Positions 24,558 to 32,157 of a stretch of DNA of 64,000 nucleotides are shown here, piece after piece. Source of the stretch: Geopsychrobacter electrodiphilus DSM 16401 (GTDB lineage: Bacteria > Desulfobacterota > Desulfuromonadia > Desulfuromonadales > Geopsychrobacteraceae); the NCBI RefSeq assembly GCF_000384395.1, contig NZ_ARWE01000001.1, forward strand, positions 3,570,501 through 3,634,500, read 5' to 3'. Position numbers and translations under genes: made by a program. The stretch's first letter is position 1. The number at the start of each line of letters is the position of its first letter. The notes beneath the pieces were generated by a model. It did no database searches and was not told where the DNA came from. It saw only the letters and a list, made by a program, of their open reading frames with translations.

Positions 24558-26852
24558 ATGTCCCAGAAAAAAACAGAACCTTCCTCGCTGACCGAGACAG
24601 CGCGCACGGAATTACCCAGCGATATCTCTTTCCCTTTGGAAATTCGTCTGCACGGCCGGGGAGGCCAGGGCGGCGTAACCTGCGCCAAGCTGATCGCGGC
24701 GATCTATGCCCAGACCGGACTGAACGTACAAACCTTCGGTGATTATGGCGCCGAACGTTCCGGCGCTCCGGTGCGTGCCTTTACCCGGGTCGATCGCGAA
24801 CCGATCAAAAACCGCAACAAGGTCTATCGCCCGGATCATCTGCTGGTGCTTGATGCTGCCCTGCTCGGGCCCCAGGTGCTGGACGGGGTTGCTGCCGGTG
24901 CGGTGATTCTGCTTAACAGTGCCGATCCGGCAGAGAGGTATGCCGAGCAGTTCGCCGCTTACCGTATCGGGATCATCGACGCCACCGGCATCGCACGCAA
25001 GCATGGCATCGGCACCAGCACAGTAGTCATCATCAACACCACCCTGGTCGGAGCTTATGCCAAACTCCTCGGCCTGCCATTTGAAGTTCTGGCAGACGCT
25101 TACGCAAAAATGGGGCTCTCTGATGACCTTGAGGCTGCCAGGGAGGCTTATCTGAAGGTGCGTATCCGACAACCTTCCTCCGCGGGGACAGGGATAGCCG
25201 TGGGCGGTGATCTGCAAACCAGTCTGCCGCCGGTTAAGCCCCAGACCGCGCATTCCGAGGATATTGTCACCAGCTTGAAAACCGGCAACTGGAGCACCCA
25301 GCTTCCCGGTTATGAAGATTTTGTCGCCCCCTGCAATCATGCCTGCCCGGCCGGCAACGACGTGGTCGGCTTCATTCAGGCCCTCAAAACCTCCGGCCCC
25401 GATGCCGCAGCGCAGATTTTGCTTAAGACCCAAGCGCTGCCTTCGGTCTGCGGCCGGGTGTGCCCGGCTCCCTGCATGTATGAATGCAATCGTAATCAGA
25501 TGGACGGTGCCGTCAATATCCGCAGTCTCGAGCGCTGGATCTCGGACCATTCCGCAATCCGCCTGACGGCGCAGAAAGCCGACAAGGTGCATACCCTGGC
25601 GGTAGTCGGAGGCGGTCCCGCCGGCCTGAGCGCTGCCTATCAACTGGCACTGCGTGGACACGAGGTGACGCTCTTCGAAAAAAATGAAAAACTCGGCGGC
25701 GTTCTGCGTTACGGCATACCGGTCTATCGTTTGCCCGAAGACGTTCTGGAGCGCGACCTTGAGCGCATCCTCTCGCTCGGGATTCGCAGCCAGTGTGAAC
25801 ATCCGGTCGACAAGGCGGAAATGAAACGCCTGCAGCGAGAATTTGACGCGGTCATCGTCAGCAAGGGTTTCAGTGACGCCATGACCCTGACCGCGGCCGG
25901 AGAATCCCTCGACGGCATCGAGCAGGGGCTCGACTTTCTGGCCCGCAGTCGTGAGGGAGGCTCGACGCTCTCCGGTGATCTGGTGGTTATCGGTGGCGGC
26001 AACACTGCCATTGACTGCGCCCGCAGCGCCCTGCGCAGCGGCGCCTCCTCGGTCAAACTGGTTTATCGCCGCAGTCGCGCTGAAATGCCAGCAATCGCCG
26101 AAGAGATTGATGACGCCATCCGTGAAGGGGTGAAGCTGCTCCCCCTGCGCCAGCCGGTCGCCTTTCGCGGGGTCGGTTGCGTCGCCGGAATTGTGCTGGC
26201 CGAGGTCGAACTGGCTGAGGCCGATGCCGACGGGCGACGTCGCCCGCTGGTGACCGAACGCACGACCGAACTGAACTGCTCCAGAGTTTTGCTGGCCCTG
26301 GGTCAGGAGAACGACATGGGTCTGCTGCCGGAGGCCTGGCAGATGCGTGAGGCAAGGGCCTGGTCCGCGGATAAACCCCTCAATATCTGGTTTGCCGGTG
26401 ACTGTTCCACCGCTGACGGCACCGTGACCCACGCCATCGGCAACGGCCGGTTAACAGCGCTGGCCGCCCTCGCCAGCCTGGACGGCACAGACACCGAGGC
26501 GCTCCCCCTGCGGCCAGGTGCGCTGGTGGCCCCGGCCCAGGTGCGCTTCTCCCACTTTCCGATCCTCGCCCCGCATCAGGATCGACACAAGGTGCTGGAG
26601 AATTACCGGCACAGCTTCGAAGAGGTCAATCTGGGGCTCTCTACCCAGGAGGAGGCCGAGCGCTGTTTCTCCTGTGGTCGCTGCACCCAGTGTGATACCT
26701 GCCTGGTCTACTGTCCCGAGGGGGTTATCTCCCGCAGCGAGGGTGGCTACCGGATCGATGAGGAATACTGCAAAGGCTGTGGGATCTGCGTGGCCGAATG
26801 CCCGCGGCGGGCCATAGATCTGAACGATAAAGGATTAAGCGATGTCTGTTGA
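24558..26852 (+). CDS. Fused 2-oxoacid oxidoreductase gamma subunit + GltD/PadH-like flavoprotein + ferredoxin
   Basis: A 764-residue three-part fusion. Residues about 28-215 are a gamma domain (IRLHGRGGQGGVTCAKLIAA, FGDYGAERSGAPV). Residues about 240-640 resemble the glutamate synthase small subunit: Cys motif CNHACPAGNDVVG near 258, FAD site VVGGGPAGLSAAYQLALRG near 350, and NAD(P) site VIGGGNTAIDCARSALRSG near 475. Residues about 700-760 hold two clusters, CFSCGRCTQCDTCLVYCP and YCKGCGICVAECP. Phenylglyoxylate:NAD oxidoreductase has the same parts as separate subunits PadE, PadH and PadF. This protein would let a 2-oxoacid complex deliver electrons to NAD(P). It overlaps the alpha gene by 11 bases. 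Confidence 0.9.
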   Translation: MSQKKTEPSSLTETARTELPSDISFPLEIRLHGRGGQGGVTCAKLIAAIYAQTGLNVQTFGDYGAERSGAPVRAFTRVDREPIKNRNKVYRPDHLLVLDAALLGPQVLDGVAAGAVILLNSADPAERYAEQFAAYRIGIIDATGIARKHGIGTSTVVIINTTLVGAYAKLLGLPFEVLADAYAKMGLSDDLEAAREAYLKVRIRQPSSAGTGIAVGGDLQTSLPPVKPQTAHSEDIVTSLKTGNWSTQLPGYEDFVAPCNHACPAGNDVVGFIQALKTSGPDAAAQILLKTQALPSVCGRVCPAPCMYECNRNQMDGAVNIRSLERWISDHSAIRLTAQKADKVHTLAVVGGGPAGLSAAYQLALRGHEVTLFEKNEKLGGVLRYGIPVYRLPEDVLERDLERILSLGIRSQCEHPVDKAEMKRLQREFDAVIVSKGFSDAMTLTAAGESLDGIEQGLDFLARSREGGSTLSGDLVVIGGGNTAIDCARSALRSGASSVKLVYRRSRAEMPAIAEEIDDAIREGVKLLPLRQPVAFRGVGCVAGIVLAEVELAEADADGRRRPLVTERTTELNCSRVLLALGQENDMGLLPEAWQMREARAWSADKPLNIWFAGDCSTADGTVTHAIGNGRLTALAALASLDGTDTEALPLRPGALVAPAQVRFSHFPILAPHQDRHKVLENYRHSFEEVNLGLSTQEEAERCFSCGRCTQCDTCLVYCPEGVISRSEGGYRIDEEYCKGCGICVAECPRRAIDLNDKGLSDVC

Positions 26853-28002
26853 ATTGATCAGCGCCAACCATGCCGCGGCTCTCTCGGCCACCCTCGCGGC
26901 CAGGGCTAACCGCACGGCCAGGGGTTTCTGCAGCGGAGTTTACCCGATCACCCCATCGACCGAATGCATGGAATATCTGTGCGGGCAGGAGATCGAGAAG
27001 GGGACGGTAGTCCGGGCCGACAGCGAACATAACGCCATGGGGATCTGTATCGGCGCCTCTGCGGCCGGCGCGCGCTCCTTCACCACCACCTGCTCCAACG
27101 GACTGGCCTACATGGTCGAAAACTGCGTGGCGGCAGCCGGCTATCGCCTGCCGATTGTCATGTCAGTCGCCAACCGCACCCTCGGCCCACCGTGGAATAT
27201 CTGGGCGGATCATGGTGATTCGCTGCTGCTGCGCGATCTGGGCTGGCTGCAGCTGTACTCGGCCGACAATCAAGAGGTCTTCGATACGGTGCTCTGTGCC
27301 TTCAAACTGGCTGAAGATCCCCGCATGCTGATGCCGGCGCTGTGCTGCATGGATGGCTTTATCCTCTCGCACACCATGGCGCAGGTTGACGTCCCCAGCC
27401 AGGAGCAGATCGATCGTTTTCTCCCTCTGACTGATATCCCGCATCGCCTCGATAAGACCGCCCATACCCTCGGCCAGATGGAGGCCCCGCATGCGTCCGT
27501 GGTGCACCGCATGCAACATCATCAGGCGATGCTCGGCGCAGAGCAGATTTATGCCGAGATCCAGAACTCTTTTGCAGAGATTTTCGGACGGCGCCCGGCT
27601 GATCCGCTGGTGACATACCGCACCGAAGACGCCGAAACCCTGCTTGTCTCCATGGGCACCCTGGGAGTGACCGCCGAGAGGGTGGTCGATCAACTCAGGG
27701 AACAGGGCAAGGCAGTGGGTGCGGTGCGGGTGCGGATGTTCCGCCCCATGCTGGACACGGGGTTGCGCAAAATTTTTGCCGGCAAGAAACGGATCGCCGT
27801 TTTGGACCGGGATATCAGCATCGGTTTCGGCGGGGTGCTCTGGGGTGAAGTGCGTGGCTTCGCCGATCCTGGGGCCATTGTGCAGAATTATATGGTGGGT
27901 GTGGCTGGCGGCGACGTGCGCCCCGAACATATGCTCAACCTGCTCGCTGATCTCGAGCAACGTCATGAATCTGGCGCACCGCAAATCGTGGAGGTGGCAT
28001 GA
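26842..28002 (+). CDS. 2-oxoacid:acceptor oxidoreductase alpha subunit (second complex)
   Basis: A 386-residue alpha subunit with YPITPSTECMEYL at about 33-45, EHNAMGICIGASAAGARSFTT and a complete domain II. It differs from the first-operon alpha subunit in the substrate loop region, so the two complexes probably use different 2-oxoacids. The start overlaps the end of the fused gene by 11 bases, with GATAAAGGATTAAGCG as upstream ribosome site. The ATGA at 27999-28002 couples it to the beta gene. Confidence 0.92.
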   Translation: MSVELISANHAAALSATLAARANRTARGFCSGVYPITPSTECMEYLCGQEIEKGTVVRADSEHNAMGICIGASAAGARSFTTTCSNGLAYMVENCVAAAGYRLPIVMSVANRTLGPPWNIWADHGDSLLLRDLGWLQLYSADNQEVFDTVLCAFKLAEDPRMLMPALCCMDGFILSHTMAQVDVPSQEQIDRFLPLTDIPHRLDKTAHTLGQMEAPHASVVHRMQHHQAMLGAEQIYAEIQNSFAEIFGRRPADPLVTYRTEDAETLLVSMGTLGVTAERVVDQLREQGKAVGAVRVRMFRPMLDTGLRKIFAGKKRIAVLDRDISIGFGGVLWGEVRGFADPGAIVQNYMVGVAGGDVRPEHMLNLLADLEQRHESGAPQIVEVA

Positions 28003-28925
28003 TGAACGAACCCGCACTGAATGGCATGGCCTGCACTGACAGGGACCGCCGTGACCCGCTGCTGCGTCCCGGCAACAGCAACTGCGGCGGCTGTGGCATG
28101 TCGAACCTGTTGCAGATGCTCAGACGCGCCACCGGCGAGCGTGAATTGAAGATGGTGGTACCCGCCTGCTGTGCTGCGGTAACCGGCGGCAGTTTTCCGG
28201 AGAGCGTTTTCGGCATTCCGGCAATCATGTCCACCTTTGCCTCGGCCGCCTCGGTGGCCACCGGCGTCGCCGCAGTAGCACAGTTGAACGGCGAAGAGAC
28301 GCGGGTCATCTGCCTGGCCGGTGATGGCGGGACCTATGACATCGGCATGGGGACCCTGTCGGCGGCCGCCGAACGCAACGAAGATATCCTCTATATCTGT
28401 TATGATAACGAAATTTACGGCAACACCGGTGGTCAGCGCTCCTCGGCAACCCCGGCCGGCGCCGCGACCACCAGTACGCCCCGGGGCAAGCAGGAGACCA
28501 AAAAGGATATCATCGGGATCATGGCGGCCCACCGCATCCCCTATGCCGCCTCCATCTCTCTGGCCCACATCGACGATACCCTGCGTAAACTCCAGTTCGC
28601 GCTGGACGCCAGGGGGTTCCGCTTTCTTCACGTACTCTCCCCCTGCCCGACCGGCTGGAAATCGGAACCGGCCATGGGGATCGAACTGGTGCGGCTGGCA
28701 GTGCGCTCCGGCCTGTTCCCGGTGTTCGAGGTGTTCGACGGCGAACGCTATGTAATTAACATTGAACCGGAATTTTCCAACGAGGCGCTGATGATGTATC
28801 TCTCCCTGCAGCGGCGCTTTCGCAATACCGGGGTCACCGAAGAGAGCCTGCAACCGAACATTGAGCGTTACTGGAATTACCTGCGCCTGATGAGCGGCCG
28901 GATTGTGCCGGCTAAACGGAATTAA
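27999..28925 (+). CDS. 2-oxoacid:acceptor oxidoreductase beta subunit (second complex)
   Basis: A 308-residue TPP-binding beta subunit. NSNCGGCGMSNLLQML carries the proximal cluster cysteines, CLAGDGGTYDIGMGTL with CYDNEIYGNTGGQRS the TPP/Mg motif. An alternative ATG three bases on (28002) cannot be excluded. The NTGGQRSSATP segment is closer to the classical pyruvate-oxidoreductase form than that of the first complex. Together with alpha and the fused protein it makes a complete three-polypeptide enzyme equivalent to the five-subunit PadEFGHI type. Confidence 0.92.
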   Translation: MMNEPALNGMACTDRDRRDPLLRPGNSNCGGCGMSNLLQMLRRATGERELKMVVPACCAAVTGGSFPESVFGIPAIMSTFASAASVATGVAAVAQLNGEETRVICLAGDGGTYDIGMGTLSAAAERNEDILYICYDNEIYGNTGGQRSSATPAGAATTSTPRGKQETKKDIIGIMAAHRIPYAASISLAHIDDTLRKLQFALDARGFRFLHVLSPCPTGWKSEPAMGIELVRLAVRSGLFPVFEVFDGERYVINIEPEFSNEALMMYLSLQRRFRNTGVTEESLQPNIERYWNYLRLMSGRIVPAKRN

Positions 28926-28988
28926 CCGGGATCCTGAATGCCTTCTTAGCCATGTGGAAAGTTACCAACAAGCAGTGAAAGGACAACC

Positions 28989-29546
28989 ATGCGCAAATAC
29001 GTCGGGGAACGGGTGCAGAAATTACGCGAGGCCCAGGGGCTGAGTCAGCAGGAGGTCTGCAAGCTGGCCGGACTGGAGCTCTCTCAGTTACAAGCCTATG
29101 AAGACGGGACCGCGGTCCCTTCGGTGGGTGTCGTCATCAACCTGTCCCGAATTCTGGGCTCCAAGTTCGAAGGCCTCCTGCATGGCGGCGGAACTGTCTC
29201 CGAAGCGTTAACCATCTGCCGCTCGGGAGCATCCTACGGCGGACAGCAGGGGAACACCGAGCAGGGCTACGCCTACGCCACCCTGACCCGACCGGGCACT
29301 GTTGGTCACGTCATGGAGCCGTTCATGCTGACCTTTGATCCCCATGCACCAAAAGGTCCGCCGATTGCCCACGACGGCCAGGAGTTTGTCTATATTGTGT
29401 CAGGCAGGATAGAGCTTTTCTATGCCGGCAAGGAATACCATCTTGAACAAGGGGACAGCGCCTATCTGAATGCCTCCCTCAAGCACCGCTTCCATGGCTT
29501 GGGAACCAGTCCGGCGCAGATGCTGGCGGTGGTCAGCTCGGCGTGA
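28989..29546 (+). CDS. XRE-family regulator with cupin domain (second)
   Basis: A 185-residue protein: helix-turn-helix (about 5-60; GERVQKLREAQGLSQQEVCKLAGLELSQLQ) and cupin (about 115-180; HDGQEFVYIVSGRIELFYAGK, LEQGDSAYLNASLKHRFHG). It is a paralogue in architecture of the regulator at 23666, and again directly follows an oxidoreductase operon, 63 bases after the beta gene. A ligand-responsive local regulator is inferred. Confidence 0.9.
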   Translation: MRKYVGERVQKLREAQGLSQQEVCKLAGLELSQLQAYEDGTAVPSVGVVINLSRILGSKFEGLLHGGGTVSEALTICRSGASYGGQQGNTEQGYAYATLTRPGTVGHVMEPFMLTFDPHAPKGPPIAHDGQEFVYIVSGRIELFYAGKEYHLEQGDSAYLNASLKHRFHGLGTSPAQMLAVVSSA

Positions 29547-29642
29547 CGATTTTTCAAAGGTGGGCTGTCGGGGCGGACTGATGGCTCAGGTTGCCTGCAG
29601 GATGCTATAGTAGCTAACAGAAACCCATTTATCGGAGGATCT

Positions 29643-29837
29643 ATGTCAGAACCCATAATGCCAGAATGTAAGGATTCGGCAGGCCATCACCTGCATATCT
29701 GTCAGTTAAGAACCGAAGGAAGGCAGAAGGAAGTCTCGGCGCTCATGACCGATCCCGGCTATATCTGCCTCAACTGCAATGCCGTTGCGCACAACATCAA
29801 AAACCTCTGCAACCCAATTTCGTTTTCAAAAGCCTAG
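29643..29837 (+). CDS. Small cysteine-rich protein of unknown function
   Basis: A 64-residue protein with Cys at 9, 20, 42, 45 and 56 and His at 15, 16, 18 and 50. The C42-L-N-C45 pair with C56 suggests a zinc or iron-sulfur knuckle. CGGAGGATCT gives a strong ribosome site 3-9 bases before the ATG, and a short hairpin overlaps the stop, so it is likely a real gene. It sits between an XRE-cupin gene and the LarA gene. I do not recognise a named family. Confidence 0.75.
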   Translation: MSEPIMPECKDSAGHHLHICQLRTEGRQKEVSALMTDPGYICLNCNAVAHNIKNLCNPISFSKA

Positions 29838-29844
29838 GGCTTTT
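29828..29844 (+). terminator. Short hairpin over the miniprotein stop codon
   Basis: AAAAGCC-TAG-GGCTTTT forms a 7-bp stem with a 3-base loop that includes the TAG stop, followed by C and G-rich sequence. Weak intrinsic terminator at best. Confidence 0.4.
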
Positions 29845-29951
29845 CGGGGTAAAGGGAGAAAGCACGCTTTGGAGCCTGTTGATGTGATGGTCTCCTGGCT
29901 CTGAGACGAACGAGATCCAGCCGCGCTTGCCAACCGAAACGGGGATGAGCC

Positions 29952-31226
29952 ATGCAGACCCACATCAAATACGGTCATCAAGGACTGAATCTCGAGTTTC
30001 CTGAAACGCCGAATTTCATCGGTGTCCTTTATCCTCAAGACGCCGAGGTTTTGGCGGAGCCAGCTGAAGCGGTATTCCGATCCCTTACTCAGCCGATTGC
30101 GTCCAGGTCCCTCAAAGAGCTGGCGCAGGGCAAGGCTGATGCGCTCATTGTCATCAGTGACATAACCCGGCCGGTGCCAAACGCCCTGCTGCTGCCGATC
30201 ATCATTCAACAGCTGAAAGCGGCGGGCATCCCCGCCGCAAAAATCACCATTCTGATTGCGACCGGAATCCATCGCCCCAACGAGGGGGAAGAGCTGGAAC
30301 GCCTGGTCGGTAAAGAGATTGCGACCTCCTGTCGCATTATCAATCACTTCTCCAAAAATACAGATGAGATGCTGCTGGTCGGACATATCGGCGACGGGGT
30401 TCCGGCCCTGGTCAACAAGCATTATCTGGCCGCCGACCTGAAGATTCTGACCGGTTTCATCGAGCCGCATATGTGGGCCGGATTCTCCGGCGGGCGTAAA
30501 TCAATCTTACCGGGAATTTCTTCGGTGAAGACGCTGGAGTTCATGCACGGACCCGAGATGGTGGCCCATCCGCAAACCCGCTACGGAGTTCTGCAGGGGA
30601 ACCCTTTCCACGAAGCCGGGCTGGCGATCATGGCGCAGGCCGGAGCTGATTTCATTGTCAATGTCACCCTCGATACCGACAAAAAGGTGACCGGCATTTT
30701 TTCCGGACATCCGGTCAAGGCACACCTCGCCGGAGTCGAGTTTCTCTCGCGTCATTGTGTCCGGACGCTGGACGCGCCCCTCGATTTTGTCGTGACCACC
30801 AACGCCGGCGCCCCCCTCGACTGCAACCTGTACCAGACCGCCAAGGGGATTTCGGGTGTGGCCGGCGCAACCCGCGAAGGTGGTGTAATTCTCATCGCCA
30901 GCGAGTGCCCCGAAGGATTCGGCAGTGAAGAGTATCGCGCGGTGTTTGAGCTGGTCACCACCCCGCAGGCCTTTATCGATAAATTGATGAAGAAGGAATT
31001 CTTCATCCCTGACCAGTGGTGTGCCCAGGAAACCTACCAGGTGATGCTGAAAAATGAAATCTGGGTCCACACCAAAGGGATCGACGACGAGACCCTGAAA
31101 CGCTTTCATTTCCGGCCTGTTGCCGATATTAACCAGGCGATTTCCGAACTGCTGGAACGTTTCGGCCAGGATGCCCGGTGGGCGATTGTGCCCGATGGCC
31201 CCTTACTGATTCTCAAGGTCGATTAA
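29952..31226 (+). CDS. larA: Nickel-pincer LarA-type racemase/epimerase
   Basis: A 424-residue protein of the lactate racemase (DUF2088) family. Residues recalled as catalytic in Lactiplantibacillus LarA fall at near-identical positions: His107 in ATGIHRP, His173 in IEPHMWAGF, Lys183 in SGGRKS (the lysine that tethers the nickel pincer), His199 in EFMHGPEM and Lys298 in YQTAKGISG. The site is thus complete, so racemisation or epimerisation of a 2-hydroxyacid is likely; lactate itself is not proven, because LarA homologues act on several substrates. The cofactor genes larB, larC and larE are not in the window. It lies before, and may not be controlled by, the TetR gene. Confidence 0.9.
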   Translation: MQTHIKYGHQGLNLEFPETPNFIGVLYPQDAEVLAEPAEAVFRSLTQPIASRSLKELAQGKADALIVISDITRPVPNALLLPIIIQQLKAAGIPAAKITILIATGIHRPNEGEELERLVGKEIATSCRIINHFSKNTDEMLLVGHIGDGVPALVNKHYLAADLKILTGFIEPHMWAGFSGGRKSILPGISSVKTLEFMHGPEMVAHPQTRYGVLQGNPFHEAGLAIMAQAGADFIVNVTLDTDKKVTGIFSGHPVKAHLAGVEFLSRHCVRTLDAPLDFVVTTNAGAPLDCNLYQTAKGISGVAGATREGGVILIASECPEGFGSEEYRAVFELVTTPQAFIDKLMKKEFFIPDQWCAQETYQVMLKNEIWVHTKGIDDETLKRFHFRPVADINQAISELLERFGQDARWAIVPDGPLLILKVD

Positions 31227-31325
31227 GCCTTGTGCTGAAGTCTCCCGTCATCTGAGTGCTCCTGAATCATAGCGTCTGACTCTAACGATTAACCCCGGCT
31301 CTGCCGAATTGAAGCAACTTTAGAC

Positions 31326-31371
31326 TTGACATGGAAATGCCGTTTGGTATTGTACCTAACAAACGTTAGGT
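31326..31371 (+). promoter_or_regulatory. tetR promoter with palindromic operator
   Basis: TTGACA (31326-31331) and TATTGT (31348-31353) are 16 bases apart. Immediately after the -10 box lies ACCTAAC-AAAC-GTTAGGT (31354-31371), a perfect 7-bp inverted repeat placed to block RNA polymerase. This fits autorepression by the TetR protein whose ATG is at 31389. No second copy of the operator was noticed in the window. Confidence 0.75.
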
Positions 31372-31388
31372 TTGCTCACGGAGAAGAC

Positions 31389-31967
31389 ATGGCTGAAACA
31401 ATTCCACGGCGCGAGATCATCCTGCAGGAAGCGGCTCACCTATTCCGCGAAAAAAGCTATCCGGGTGCGAACCTGCGTGAGCTGGCGCGCCGGGCCGGCA
31501 TTCAGGGGGGGAGCATCTACCACCACTTCGCCTCGAAACAGGAGATCCTCTTCCAACTGATGGACCACACCATGACCGATATGATCGAGCGTCTGACCGA
31601 ACGCTTGGCCGATACCCGAACGCCTTCGGAGAAACTGCGCAAGACCATCAATTTTCATATTGAATATCATGTCACCGGCCCTGATCAGACCTACATCACC
31701 GACGAAGAATTGCGCAACCTGACCCCGGAAAACTACCTCAAGGTGGTAGAGAAGCGGGATCGCTATCAAAAAATCATCGAGCAGATCCTGATCGACGGCA
31801 AGTCCGAAGAGGGTTGGCAATTGGACGAGCCAAAACTCTATACCCGAGCCCTGATCAAGATGTGTGCGGGGGTCTCGACCTGGTTTAAACCGCAAGGAAG
31901 CTTGAGCGTTCCCCAGATCGGCGAAGCCTATATCAGGCTGCTCTGTAACGGCCTGCTCCCGCGCTGA
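31389..31967 (+). CDS. TetR-family transcriptional regulator
   Basis: A 192-residue regulator with the TetR helix-turn-helix (about 8-55; IILQEAAHLFREKSYPGANL, then GIQGGSIYHHFASKQEILF) and an all-helical ligand domain. The C-terminal half resembles TetR proteins that bind acyl-CoA thioesters (KstR2/FadR-like), by general impression only. ATG 31389 follows ACGGAGAAGAC. Its own promoter carries a palindromic operator. It precedes the EMO/etf/beta-oxidation genes by 190 bases, so it may sense an acyl-CoA of that pathway. Confidence 0.9.
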   Translation: MAETIPRREIILQEAAHLFREKSYPGANLRELARRAGIQGGSIYHHFASKQEILFQLMDHTMTDMIERLTERLADTRTPSEKLRKTINFHIEYHVTGPDQTYITDEELRNLTPENYLKVVEKRDRYQKIIEQILIDGKSEEGWQLDEPKLYTRALIKMCAGVSTWFKPQGSLSVPQIGEAYIRLLCNGLLPR

Positions 31968-31971
31968 CGTG

Positions 31972-31990
31972 GTGTAAACAAAAGTGAAAA
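31972..31990 (+). promoter_or_regulatory. Upstream activator site of the EMO/etf/beta-oxidation operon
   Basis: GTGTAAAC (31972-31979), the same element as at icmF and liv, here followed by a poor right half (GTGAAAA). It ends 130 bases before the -24 box at 32109. It lies just after the TetR stop codon. Confidence 0.55.
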
Positions 31991-32108
31991 TCTGTCACCA
32001 ACGAGACAGTCAGCTACAGCAGCCCCAAAACCAGAGTTACGCATAATTTGATTATGATTACAGACAGTTACCTCTATAAGCTGATGTCAACTTCACCAGC
32101 CCGGCGGT

Positions 32109-32124
32109 TGGTATTTTCCTTGCT
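32109..32124 (+). promoter_or_regulatory. Sigma-54 promoter of the EMO/etf/beta-oxidation operon
   Basis: TGGTATTTTCCTTGCT fits the -24/-12 consensus, with GG and GC exactly ten bases apart. Transcription would start near 32136, about 22 bases before the ATG at 32158. Confidence 0.8.
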
Positions 32125-32157
32125 ATCTTTCAATTAACGGATAGCAAAACTGACAGG

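Noticed and set aside
24612-26432. 606-residue open frame opposite the fused oxidoreductase gene
   Set aside because: Antisense shadow; the plus-strand protein has clear domains throughout.
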